The notes under the pieces are model-generated. The model ran no database searches, was not told the DNA's origin, and saw only the letters and a list, made by a program, of their open reading frames with translations. A DNA stretch of 64,000 nt from an uncultured bacterium (GTDB taxonomy: Bacteria; Bacillota; Clostridia; Oscillospirales; Acutalibacteraceae): contig CAJMOH010000008.1 in assembly GCA_905215055.1 (NCBI GenBank), positions 1 to 64,000 of the forward strand, written 5' to 3'. This document shows, piece by piece, positions 55,301 to 61,367 of the stretch (its first letter is position 1; each line of letters begins with the position of its first letter). Position numbers and translations under genes: made by a program.

Positions 55301-56018
55301 TCTCGTCCAGGCACATCCGGGCGATGTCCCGGGTGGCCACCCCCAGGGCATTACGGGTTTCGGGAGTGTTGAAGTTCCCTATCTCTTGAAAATCCTCGTC
55401 TTCCAGGTAGTTGGCAGAATCTACCCCACACCGGGCCAGCAGCATAGCTGCCACGCTGTTCCCCAGTACCGTGCGGAATTGCAGCGTCAGGTTGTCCTCG
55501 TCCAGCTCTTCCAGCGGGCTCCCCTGGGTGAGCAGTTGCAGCTCACCCAAGTAATCGCCCATGTTGTCCTCCACGGCGTTTCGAGCGGCGGAGAGCAGGG
55601 CGTCCCCAAAATCCTCCCGGTGTTCCAGCTCCCCAAAGCTGTTTTCCAGGGTTTCTATGATGTCCGGCGCATATTCCTCCCGCACCTGCCTCAGGGGAAC
55701 CGGCCGGGAATTTCTGGTTTCGTGGGTGTCGGCCACGTCGAAGTAGTACCGCAGCCGGTGGGGACGCTCCCGGTCAAACACGGCGATGCCCTTGGCTCCC
55801 CGGTTGACCCACCGCCCAAACCGCTGGTTCCACCGCTCCATCTCCAAAACGGCGGTGGCGTCTGGCCGCTGGGCGTAGATCAGAAGCTGCTCGTCAAAGG
55901 GCAGATGGTAATTGCGGCAGGCGGAGGTGAGAAACGCCCGCCAGCTAGCGGGGGTAGTGGTCACCTCACGGGCGGTTTGCTTAAATAACTCGGTAATTTG
56001 TTCCCATCGTGTAGCCAT
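49344..56018 (-). CDS. Giant DNA methylase-SNF2 helicase of the ICE
   Basis: 2224 residues. The N-terminus (WEQITELFKQTAREVTTTPASWRAFLTSACRNYHLPFDEQLLIYAQRP) is typical of these ICE proteins. An adenine methylase domain has SAM motif EPSCGIGNFFG near 745 and DLAIGNVPFG near 805. A SNF2/DEAD helicase follows: HVVGAGKSFAM near 1423, RLFIDEADLFKN near 1583, FATGTPVSNSMAELY, and GAGTNVQDKLIALHDLDCPWRPRDLEQRSGRIIRQG near 1900. It may protect incoming DNA from restriction and remodel it. Residues 282-399 are low-complexity because tnpV is encoded there in another frame. AGGGAGGAATCC precedes the ATG. Confidence 0.93.
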   Translation of the reverse strand: MATRWEQITELFKQTAREVTTTPASWRAFLTSACRNYHLPFDEQLLIYAQRPDATAVLEMERWNQRFGRWVNRGAKGIAVFDRERPHRLRYYFDVADTHETRNSRPVPLRQVREEYAPDIIETLENSFGELEHREDFGDALLSAARNAVEDNMGDYLGELQLLTQGSPLEELDEDNLTLQFRTVLGNSVAAMLLARCGVDSANYLEDEDFQEIGNFNTPETRNALGVATRDIARMCLDEIARTVLSLERQVQKENRTFANPPAKQYAEAREPENSPERSHDNGSDLHHAGGLSAAQPAAAPGGADAPGQVRPDAEALFAGAPENHLHQPADQRETEQASGGDPADRPVPDGGTGSADGESSGRDGRAESRRPDAVGGLDEQPAQRGGGNSADGADLQLNTPQNNGDIQRPSQESQQMSLFDFGEAAPSKAYDLGYGHLGNGITVWNRLEEEHGDYKTVAHIAPDRTVTFYDEKMPQAVREEIQRIANTSEMTISATQDAPVFSTPPMVQEPPQREEGAEGSYQLLSRLKADCDYFLGAGGRAEKHLWAGSVDAQIAKMRELYNALPEKPEWLTMEDIDRYESQMAAPVREEEAPAQKEEPLPSQLIPPHRDRITFTTPHPEIPNSERHNFRITDDHLGEGGAKTKFRNNVAAIQTLKQVEAEGRLATPEEQEILSRYVGWGGLPQAFDENNEQWAEEFAQLKTLLSPEEYEAAKATTLNAHYTSPTVIKAIYQAVENMGFHTGNILEPSCGIGNFFGLVPESMSESNLYGVELDPLTGRIAQQLYQQSSIAVQGFEDTELPDSFFDLAIGNVPFGSYSLHDKRYDKYHFLIHDYFFAKTLDKVRPGGIVAFITSKGTLDKQNPSVRKYLAERAQLIGAIRLPNNAFLANAGTQVTTDILFLQKREKLVDVSLPDSGLEWLHLGRTEDGVPVNQYFIDHPEMVLGQMAFDRSMYGNEKETTCTPLEGAELSDLLAKAVENLHAAYTPYEMGEREDEEDRSIPAGPTVRNFSYTVVDGAIYYRENSRMFPVEVSVTAENRIRGMIFIRDCARSLLEIQMENGSEEAVQAGQQELNRLYDSFTAQYGLLNSRANTSVFSADSSFPLLCSLEVLDEQGSLKRKVDLFSKRTIQPYRAVTHVDTASEALAVSLGEKARVDLDYMASLTGKTQEQLAEELRGVIFLVPGEAETDGTPHYVTADEYLSGNVREKLKIAKQAAEQDLSFSVNVEALEKVQPKDLVAGEINVRLGATWIPEDVAEQFTHELLQTPFYYKSRIRVRYSPVTGEWNVSEKSLDRSNIRVFSTYGTKRVNAYKLIEDTLNLRDVRVFDTVQDENGKDQRVLNKKETAIAQDKQDQIKEKFQEWVWANPARRERLCTLYNEKFNAIRPREYDGSHLVFAGMNPEITLRPHQRNAVARAIYGGNALFAHVVGAGKSFAMIAAALESKRLGLSSKALFVVPNHIIGDFASDFLDLYPGANILVATKKDFEKQRRKKFCARIATGDYDGIILGHSQFEKIPLSTDRQQAMLKRQIVEVVAGIEAAKKREDSRFTVKQMEKSKKSLEAKLKKLNDQSAKDDVVTFEELGIDRLFIDEADLFKNLYLYTKMRNVGGISQTESQKASDLYMKCQYMDELTGGKGVVFATGTPVSNSMAELYTMQRYLQGNLLKELGLSHFDAWASQFGETVTSMELKPEGQGFQQKTRFSNFYNLPELMALFKEVADIQTADMLNLPVPKAKYETVVCKPSDIQKEMVEALGQRADAVRSGAVDASQDNMLLITNDGRKLALDQRLLNPLLPDVEGSKVNVCAEKVYRIWKDTQKDKLTQLVFCDLSTPKTDGSFSVYNDLKDKLVARGIPEEEIAFVHSAANETQKQQLFGKARAGQVRVLMGSTAKMGAGTNVQDKLIALHDLDCPWRPRDLEQRSGRIIRQGNQNLEVQIYRYVTEGTFDSYLYQMVENKQRFISQVFTSKAPARVMQEIDDVVLSYNEIKALATGNPQIIERANLETEVNKLKMLRASFLSQKYELEDKVLKYYPQQIQQYEERIAGTTADIARRDQNTPAEGFPPMCVKEITYTEKAQAGKALLDACSQMESTERVSVGSYRGFEMELSYEAFSKEYQVSLKGTLSHRVSLGTDVFGNITRLDNALNGLEQFLGSYRGSLERTKEQMETAKTEAEKPFDREAELREKSQRLAELTKLLKLDEKDRELLDATPDEGENAPTRKVVGRER
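54824..55174 (-). CDS. tnpV: TnpV protein, nested in the methylase-helicase gene
   Basis: 116 residues: MEVTYTMQGDYLLPNLLPP, GKYARMRKRFLQEHRKITYTNLLTSGKLNKHL, then MEELVAQMAKAQGVTEELKAGDPMQWVGLMNNLRSAAEE, which fits the TnpV family of Tn4451-like elements. It lies wholly inside the giant gene on the same strand but in another frame. It has its own AAAGGAG site eight bases before ATG 55174. The host protein reads as low-complexity Pro/Gly/Asp/Arg sequence across this stretch, as expected if selection acts on tnpV. Function unknown. Confidence 0.82.
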   Translation of the reverse strand: MEVTYTMQGDYLLPNLLPPQEEPTPLGKYARMRKRFLQEHRKITYTNLLTSGKLNKHLAEIQQTAQCRMEELVAQMAKAQGVTEELKAGDPMQWVGLMNNLRSAAEETVRTELIYN

Positions 56019-56033
56019 GGATTCCTCCCTTCT

Positions 56034-56444
56034 CTATCGTTCTAGGTCAGTCCCTTTTTTCTGGGGAAACAAAGATAGCTGTTTCAGAGACTCCTTCTCC
56101 AATCGGGCATTCCGGTATGCCCAATACTCCGGCTGATACCGCTGGATGGAGCGGTCAATGGCGGCCTCATACTCCCCAGGGCCGTAATACTGGTTCACCG
56201 GGGCTTCACATAGTCCTTTGTCCAGTAACTCCCGGATGGCCACCGGCGCTTCGCAGTCCTCTTCGAAGCAAAGGTAGCCGCCCTCCACAAAACTGTACGC
56301 CCGGGCCGCCCGGGAAAAGAGCTTGGAGGCCACCCCCAATTTTGCCATGACCCCACCATGGCTGGCGGTGGAGACTTCATACACCCCGGGGCAGAGCTCC
56401 ACACAATGCTGGATTTCTCCCCAGGGGGAATATTGGGGCCTCAT
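56034..56444 (-). CDS. DUF7007-like ICE protein
   Basis: 136 residues: YSPWGEIQHCVELCPGVYEVSTASHGGVMAKLGVASKLF, then GGYLCFEEDCEAPVAIRELLDKGL and a basic C-terminus. This matches a conserved family found next to the methylase-helicase gene in clostridial ICEs; I assign it to DUF7007 from memory of the pattern. No catalytic motif is visible. AGGAGG sits just before the ATG, which overlaps the stop of the upstream gene (ATGA). Confidence 0.7.
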   Translation of the reverse strand: MRPQYSPWGEIQHCVELCPGVYEVSTASHGGVMAKLGVASKLFSRAARAYSFVEGGYLCFEEDCEAPVAIRELLDKGLCEAPVNQYYGPGEYEAAIDRSIQRYQPEYWAYRNARLEKESLKQLSLFPQKKGTDLER

Positions 56445-56659
56445 CGTTCGTCCTCCTGGTAAACCGACCGGATCAGCCGGTGCATGGCCTGTTCTTTGTC
56501 CACCGCTCCCTGCAAGGCCAAGATAGTCCGGATGTTGGGGACGGTGATCCCCGGCACCTCCACCATCTCCTCCGGGGAGATGGTCAGCAAATCGCTGGGC
56601 AAATAGCCAGCCTCCTGGAAAATGCGGAACAACCTCTGTTCAAAATGTTCTCTCGCCAT
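56441..56659 (-). CDS. Small ICE protein with helix-hairpin-helix-like motif
   Basis: 72 residues, starting MAREHFEQRLFRIFQEAGY at ATG 56659, behind AAAGGAGATTGC. The segment TISPEEMVEVPGITVPNIRTILALQ resembles a helix-hairpin-helix, a non-specific DNA-binding element. The longer frame adds 27 residues that belong to the next small gene in another frame. It is coupled to the DUF7007-like gene. Function unknown. Confidence 0.65.
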   Translation of the reverse strand: MAREHFEQRLFRIFQEAGYLPSDLLTISPEEMVEVPGITVPNIRTILALQGAVDKEQAMHRLIRSVYQEDER

Positions 56660-56676
56660 GCAATCTCCTTTCCATT

Positions 56677-56766
56677 TCACTTTTTCCGTCTGCGGGCAAA
56701 CAAAAAGCCCAGCCCTGCTAGAATGAACAGAACCAGGCACATGGCTATGATTGTTTTGAATTCCAT
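56677..56766 (-). CDS. 29-residue single-helix membrane protein
   Basis: MEFKTIIAMCLVLFILAGLG followed by FLFARRRKK: one membrane helix with a positively charged cytosolic tail. AAAGGAGGCTTT precedes ATG 56766, an excellent ribosome binding site. It ends 17 bases before the start of the 72-residue gene. Such small membrane proteins often adjust transporters or channels; here a role in transfer is only possible. Confidence 0.55.
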   Translation of the reverse strand: MEFKTIIAMCLVLFILAGLGFLFARRRKK

Positions 56767-56984
56767 AAAGCCTCCTTTACCAGCGAAAAAAGAAAAGCCC
56801 GGATTTTCCCAGGCTTTGCCGTATTTTTCATAGTGATATTTTTCTCTATCCTCTGTCTTGTGGATAATTTCTTCTTTTTAGGAAGTATTGACAGTAGAGG
56901 GGGTGTGGTGTGGAGAGGGGGAACTGCGAAAACCGCCGTTTCCCGGTTTTGGGTGCACTTTCCCCTTGGCGGCACTGTTCTTTT

Positions 56985-57956
56985 TCACCGTTCTCTGTCC
57001 CGCTGGCGCCTGCGGTACAATTCCAGGGCTTTTACAATGGTTTCTTCCATTTTCTTGGCGGGCGTCCCCGCTGGGAAAAACTTGGCGATCCGATCTTTTG
57101 GTATTTTGAATTGCTCCACCTGGTTGGGCTTTTCCTCATGCATAATGGAAACAATGGCGTCCCGAGCCAGGCGCTGGCCCGGCCCCTTCCCCTCCGACAG
57201 CCGCCGCAGCTTCATGGCCTGGGCATGGGAGGGAGTAGCGTCCATTTCCCCGATCAAGTCAAACAGATCAAGCTGCTCCTCTTTTCGCAAGTAAGAAAGC
57301 TCCACCGCGGGGCGCAAAGCCATTTGGGGCTTGCCTGGTTCTTTTAGCACGGAATTGTCCACCAGCTCTAGGATTTCTGGGATGAGGTGAGTAAGGCAGA
57401 TATATCGGCGTATCTGTTCTCGACTTTCTCCCACCTGCTGTCCTAATTCTTCATTTGTTCGCAATCTTTTTTCTGACACCAATGGTGTCATATTTTCTAA
57501 TGAAGGCCGTCCAGCTTGCCTTTTCATAGCATCCAGCTTCATCTTATAGGCAAAGGCCTTTTCGCTGGGGAGAATCTGCTCCCGTTGAAGGTTGCTGTCC
57601 ACCATGATAACAATGGCCTGGTCATCGGTGAGGTTGCGGACAATACAAGGGATTTCCTGCAAACCGGCCAGCTCCGCGGCACGCTTGCGCCGATGACCGG
57701 AAACCATTTCATAACCGCCGCCCTCCTTGGGCCGCACCAGGGCAGGCACCAGCACCCCGTTCTCCCGGACGCTTTGCACCATCTCCTTCATGGCGTCGTC
57801 CATCCGCACCTGGAAGGGGTGGTTGGGAAACTCGCTGATGTCCTCCGGCGGCAGCAACACCACCTTTTCCAACTTGGCGTCCTCTCGCTCCGCCTCCGTG
57901 GTGAACAGGTCATCGAGCGAGGGCAGATTTAGATTGAAGCCGCTGTTTTTCGCCAT
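56985..57956 (-). CDS. parB: ParB/Spo0J family partition protein
   Basis: 323 residues. The N-terminal ParB nuclease-like domain (LPPEDISEFPNHPFQVR, GVLVPALVRPKEGGGYEMVSGHRRKRAAELAG, IMVDSNLQRE) precedes a helix-turn-helix (TNEELGQQVGESREQIRRYICLTHL). It would bind a centromere-like site on the ICE circle and keep it during division. The start is ATG 57956 behind AAGGAGGTTCTGG, inside the end of parA. Confidence 0.93.
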   Translation of the reverse strand: MAKNSGFNLNLPSLDDLFTTEAEREDAKLEKVVLLPPEDISEFPNHPFQVRMDDAMKEMVQSVRENGVLVPALVRPKEGGGYEMVSGHRRKRAAELAGLQEIPCIVRNLTDDQAIVIMVDSNLQREQILPSEKAFAYKMKLDAMKRQAGRPSLENMTPLVSEKRLRTNEELGQQVGESREQIRRYICLTHLIPEILELVDNSVLKEPGKPQMALRPAVELSYLRKEEQLDLFDLIGEMDATPSHAQAMKLRRLSEGKGPGQRLARDAIVSIMHEEKPNQVEQFKIPKDRIAKFFPAGTPAKKMEETIVKALELYRRRQRDRER

Positions 57957-58791
57957 CCAGAACCTCCTTCGTGAAGGATTCGTAGGCCGCCGCCACTTTG
58001 CTGGTGGGGTCATAAACATAGATGCTCTTTCCCGCCGCGCTGACCTCGGCAGCTTTCACCGCCAAGGGGATCTGACTTTGATAGATGCGAAGCATGCTGC
58101 CGTAGTTCTCCCGCAGAGTTGCCGCCGTCTGCCGGGCAAGGTGGGTGCGGTTGTCCACCAAGGTGAGCAAAACGCCGTCCACCAGCAGATTGGGGTTGAT
58201 CTGGCGCTTCACTTTTCCAATGGTGCGGAGCAGCTGGGTCATGCCCTTGGCAGGGAGGTACTGAGCCTGCACCGGAATAATCACGCTGTCTGCGGCAGCC
58301 AGGGCGTTGATGGTGACCTGTCTCGCCTGCCGGCTCGGTCGGCGCTGAACGGTCTCCACAGGAGACCAGCGCCCCAGGGAGGGCATACAGTCGATGAGGA
58401 TGTAATCGTACTGATTTCGCGCCTGGGACAGCACTTCCTTCAGGGTGAACTCCCGGCTCATGGCGGTGACCAGGGCCATCTCCATGGCGGAAAGCTCGAT
58501 GTTGGAGGGCAGCAGATCCACGCCCTCCCGGTGGTGGAGCAAGGCCGGTTGAATGTCCACCGGTTCATCCCGGATGGCTCGCTCCATAAGGGTGGCTAGG
58601 GTGACAGGCAGGGTATCCTGGTTTTGCCAACCCAGGCAGGTGGTCAGGTCGCCCTGGGGATCGGCGTCCACCAGAAGGACGCGTTTCCCCTGGCGGGCCA
58701 GGCCCACCCCCAGGTTGACAGTAGTGGTAGTTTTGCCGGTGCCGCCCTTTTGGTTGGCCAGGGCGATAATCCGGCAGTTGGGTTGATTCAT
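57910..58791 (-). CDS. parA: ParA family partition ATPase
   Basis: 293 residues with the deviant Walker A ANQKGGTGKTTTTVNLG near residue 18, ADPQGDLT and DYILIDCMPSLG (Walker B). It contains an insertion around GRWSPVETVQRRPSRQARQ, just after Walker B, that is longer than in most ParA proteins. With ParB it segregates the excised element. The start is ATG 58791 behind AAAGGAGGAATCCC; the longer frame adds 29 residues. Confidence 0.92.
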   Translation of the reverse strand: MNQPNCRIIALANQKGGTGKTTTTVNLGVGLARQGKRVLLVDADPQGDLTTCLGWQNQDTLPVTLATLMERAIRDEPVDIQPALLHHREGVDLLPSNIELSAMEMALVTAMSREFTLKEVLSQARNQYDYILIDCMPSLGRWSPVETVQRRPSRQARQVTINALAAADSVIIPVQAQYLPAKGMTQLLRTIGKVKRQINPNLLVDGVLLTLVDNRTHLARQTAATLRENYGSMLRIYQSQIPLAVKAAEVSAAGKSIYVYDPTSKVAAAYESFTKEVLDGEKQRLQSKSALAR

Positions 58792-58878
58792 GGGATTCCT
58801 CCTTTCTCTTGCCGCCTCCATCTTTGGAACGGCTATGTACCGGGCAAGAAAAAAGCACCCTTGTGGGTGCCTTTTCAT

Positions 58879-59046
58879 TTATGTACGCAACTTTTTCTCG
58901 GACTTCTTGATAAGATGCAGGAACACCTCGTCCACCAGGTAGGTGTCCCGGCCTTCTTCAAGCCATTTGTTCCGCAGCTCGTTGAGGCCGTGGAGCAGGA
59001 CGTTGGCTTCTGTGGGGGTGAGGTTTAGGCGGATGGTTTGTTTCAT
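58879..59046 (-). CDS. Small conserved protein ahead of parA
   Basis: 55 residues, MKQTIRLNLTPTEANVLLHGLNEL onward, soluble and helical, with ATG 59046 behind GAGGAGG. It is first in the parA-parB operon, downstream of a good promoter. The opening beta-strand followed by helices is compatible with a ribbon-helix-helix repressor, but I cannot assign it. Confidence 0.6.
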   Translation of the reverse strand: MKQTIRLNLTPTEANVLLHGLNELRNKWLEEGRDTYLVDEVFLHLIKKSEKKLRT

Positions 59047-59076
59047 AGGGCGGGCCTCCTCTCTTTTGATGGTTTC

Positions 59077-59106
59077 ATTATAGGGGAAAAGGCGATTTTT
59101 CGCCAA
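59077..59106 (-). promoter_or_regulatory. Promoter of the ICE partition/leftward operon
   Basis: Minus strand TTGGCG (-35), 18 bases, TATAAT (-10). An inverted repeat GGCGA/TCGCC overlaps the -35 and spacer and could be an operator. Confidence 0.65.
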
Positions 59107-59188
59107 TGTGCGAATCAAAGGGGGTTATTTTTTCATGTTTGCAACATTGCCGATGGCTGCAACCCGCATAAAAACTAGGTTTTTCCAT

Positions 59189-59203
59189 GCCCCTTATGGT
59201 TAT
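59189..59203. repeat. Right inverted arm of the ICE attachment site
   Basis: GCCCCTTATGGTTAT, the reverse complement of 15583-15597 except for one base. Confidence 0.75.
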
Positions 59204-59213
59204 TCGCACCATA
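59199..59213 (+). repeat. attR: right attachment site of the ICE
   Basis: GTTATTCGCACCATA; the last nine bases are the same as the tRNA-Leu 3' end at 15570-15578. Chromosomal sequence resumes at 59214. Confidence 0.75.
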
Positions 59214-59235
59214 TTAAGGAACAATCTTTCATACA

Positions 59236-59270
59236 AAAACAGCCTTCCAAATCGGAGGGCTGTTTTTGTA
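59236..59270 (+). terminator. Original tRNA-Leu terminator, displaced by the ICE
   Basis: Stem ACAGCCTTCC/GGAGGGCTGT with an AAATC loop (one bulge), flanked by A5 and T5. It lies about 25 bases past attR, the distance expected for the terminator of the uninterrupted tRNA gene. The rest of 59.27-59.48 kb holds no gene I can identify. Confidence 0.75.
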
Positions 59271-59484
59271 TCTATGCCCGGAAATCCTGATATTATGGGC
59301 TTTCCGAGCTTTTTCTGTTTTCCGGGGACTTGGCGGATTAGGCCGCCATCGGCTTGTTTCCCATTGCAGCAATCACATAGCCCTATGGCGGTTCATTTTT
59401 GCACACCCTTGTCCGGCTCTCTTGTGCCAGAACTGAGGAAACGCTAAAAAGTATCCGCTCTCGGATAATCAAGTATATAAATAA

Positions 59485-59529
59485 AGTCTCGTGTATTGCT
59501 AAGCTGCCAGATACACGAGACTCTTTTTT
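59485..59529 (-). terminator. Terminator at the MerR remnant, bidirectional
   Basis: Twelve-bp stem AGTCTCGTGTAT/ATACACGAGACT, followed by CTTTTTT on the plus strand and by TTTATTTATAT on the minus strand. Confidence 0.75.
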
Positions 59530-59871
59530 ATTCTTTTGTCCGAATCAGATTACTCACATACGGACGTTTTCCGGAAAGCACCTCATCATAGAAGTTTTGC
59601 TTCCAGTCGATATAGTCCACGCTGTCCTCTAATTCTTTGATGGAGCCGAGCAATGCTTCACGTTTTTTCGACAGCATTTCTTTTCGCTGCATAATGGAAG
59701 ACTCTCCCTGTAAGCAAAGCTCCAAGTATTCCTTCATTTCCAGAATACTCATACCGCATTTCTTTAAGCAAGTGAGGTCTTTGATCCATTTTACATCCTT
59801 TTCATCAAAGACCCGGCGATTATTCCCGTCTCTTTTGACATTGGGGATCAGCCCCTCATTACAATTGTATC
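59528..59871 (-). pseudogene. MerR family regulator, N-terminus lost
   Basis: About 110 codons in one frame encode EGLIPNVKRDGNNRRVFDEKDVKWIKDLTCLKKCGMSILEMKEYL and a coiled coil, the normal MerR wing and dimerisation helix. Upstream, where the first helix-turn-helix should read Asp-Thr-Leu-Arg-Tyr-Tyr, the frame is scrambled and stopped by a TGA at 59872-59874. The gene lies in the chromosome just outside the ICE. Confidence 0.7.
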
Positions 59872-60011
59872 ATTCATCCCATTTATGAATTGTCAGAAAA
59901 CCATCCGCCCTTTCGGGAACGCGGCCTTTCTCGCTCCCATGCGGCCTCTGCTTCTCCCCTTGCACACACTCATTTCGCTGAAGGAACGCTTCTTACCGGA
60001 CTGGCCAGCCG

Positions 60012-61367
60012 TCACTCCTGCCCCGCCAGGGGGAACAGCAGGGTGATCTGAAAAGCGGCGCCCGTCTGCTCCGCGTGACTGGAGCCACCCATTTTTTCCA
60101 TCATGGCCTCCACACTGGAAAGCCCTACACAGGTGCCCGCCGGCTCGTCCCTGTCCTTCAGGCCGTTGCAGAAGGACAACGCCAGCACTCCCTCCTGCTC
60201 CCGGGCCTGAATCGAAATTGGCTCTTGCAGGCTGGCGTATTTTAAAATATTGGAGGAGAGGTTGTCCAGTATCCGCCGGAGATAGGGGGTATGCACCGCC
60301 ACTCTTCCCTCTCCAAAGTCCAGATCCCAGTGAAACGCATAGCCGTACTGCTCCAGGAAAGTTGCCGTCTCTTGAAGCAGGGGCCGGAAAATTTCCGCCG
60401 CCGGTGCCGGGGGCTCCATCTCCACTGCCCGCTTTTGGGAGGCCAGGGAATATTCCAGCAGGTTTTCCGCCAGCTGCTTGATCTGCTGGGCCTTCTCATC
60501 GATCTTGTCCAAATAGCCCCGCAGCTGGTCCTCTCCTTGGTACTTGCCATAGCGCAAGATTTCCGTATAGATGAGCAGCGTGGTCAGCGGGGTGCGAAGA
60601 TCGTGGGACATTTGGGAGATCAGCGCCTGGTTGGCGGCATAGGTGCTGGATTCCCGCTCCCGCTGGGCGCGAAAGGCCAGGCGCATGGCGTCCAGGCTTT
60701 CCGCCAGGGCGGTAAGGTCGTTGTCGCCCCGGACAGTTACCGGCTGATTCAGGTCACCGCCCTCCATAGCCTGGATTTCCAGGCTGATTTGCCGCATGTA
60801 GCTAACGGTTCGCTGAAAGGCTATAAGGAATCCTGCCAGAAACAGCACCGCGCACAGAATCACCTCCGCGATGGTGGCATAGGTGGAATAGCGGTAGAGG
60901 TCGTTGCTGTAAAGGACCACATCCCCCCAGCCGTCAGAAAATTCCACGGAATAATAGGAAATCCAGTCGTAGGTGGGAGTTTCCTCTCCCTCGGTGGCCG
61001 TCCAGGTGAAGTCGTCCCCCTCTACGGCAAGGCTGTAAGAGGCATAGGAGGAGTACACCAGCACGTTGGAGCGGTAAATCTCCATCAGGGTCAGGGGCTT
61101 GCCCCGCATCCACTGGGAAAGGGCCTGGGAATCCGTGGCGGAAACCTGATTTTCGGTGACGTAGTCCTGCAAGTCATTCACCCGTTCCTCGATGACAGTA
61201 TCCAGAAAGTCCGAGGAGAGCAGATAATTTTCCAGGACGGACTCCACCGTGGCGTTCAGCACCACAAACAAGCCCCCGCACAGTATCCCCAGTCCCACCA
61301 GCAAAGCGAAAAACTGGGTTAAAATGCTCTGGTGGGTCTTTTTCCTTTTTGATTTATTGAGGGACAT
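60012..61367 (-). CDS. Sensor histidine kinase of an OmpR-type system
   Basis: 451 residues. Membrane helices near 17-38 and 170-190 enclose an acidic, Tyr-rich extracellular sensor. HAMP follows, then the H box SQMSHDLRTPLTTLLIYTEIL and N box LRRILDNLSSNILKYA. The G1 box is not the usual D-x-G-x-G but SFCNGLKD, so ATP binding may be weak. The start is ATG 61367 behind GGGAGGATCGCT, overlapping the regulator gene by 14 bases. The stimulus is unknown; the architecture resembles VanS/PhoR-type sensors. Confidence 0.9.
   Translation of the reverse strand: MSLNKSKRKKTHQSILTQFFALLVGLGILCGGLFVVLNATVESVLENYLLSSDFLDTVIEERVNDLQDYVTENQVSATDSQALSQWMRGKPLTLMEIYRSNVLVYSSYASYSLAVEGDDFTWTATEGEETPTYDWISYYSVEFSDGWGDVVLYSNDLYRYSTYATIAEVILCAVLFLAGFLIAFQRTVSYMRQISLEIQAMEGGDLNQPVTVRGDNDLTALAESLDAMRLAFRAQRERESSTYAANQALISQMSHDLRTPLTTLLIYTEILRYGKYQGEDQLRGYLDKIDEKAQQIKQLAENLLEYSLASQKRAVEMEPPAPAAEIFRPLLQETATFLEQYGYAFHWDLDFGEGRVAVHTPYLRRILDNLSSNILKYASLQEPISIQAREQEGVLALSFCNGLKDRDEPAGTCVGLSSVEAMMEKMGGSSHAEQTGAAFQITLLFPLAGQE

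Larger units (their letters stand above)
15579..59213. mobile_element. 43.6-kb integrative conjugative element at tRNA-Leu with a rhamnoglycan-utilisation cargo
   Basis: Between the two att copies lie a serine recombinase, TnpW, TnpV, ParA/ParB, primase, MobC and relaxase, VirD4/VirB4/VirB6/PrgI/Maff2 and a CHAP wall hydrolase: a complete Gram-positive transfer set resembling Tn1549-type transfer modules joined to Tn4451-type mobility genes. Nearly all genes read leftward. Inverted arms 15583-15597 and 59189-59203 sit just inside the core and mark the termini. The cargo at 22.2-37.2 kb is a regulated sugar-utilisation operon. Three mobility genes carry apparent lesions (recombinase, relaxase, primase start). 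Confidence 0.9.

Noticed and set aside
56745..56975. A 76-residue minus-strand frame before the small membrane gene
   Set aside because: No ribosome binding site before any of its starts, and its end overlaps the well-supported 29-residue gene.
59214..59527. A further transfer or integrase gene at the right end
   Set aside because: Only short frames without ribosome binding sites; the stretch holds the displaced tRNA terminator and the terminator of the MerR remnant.
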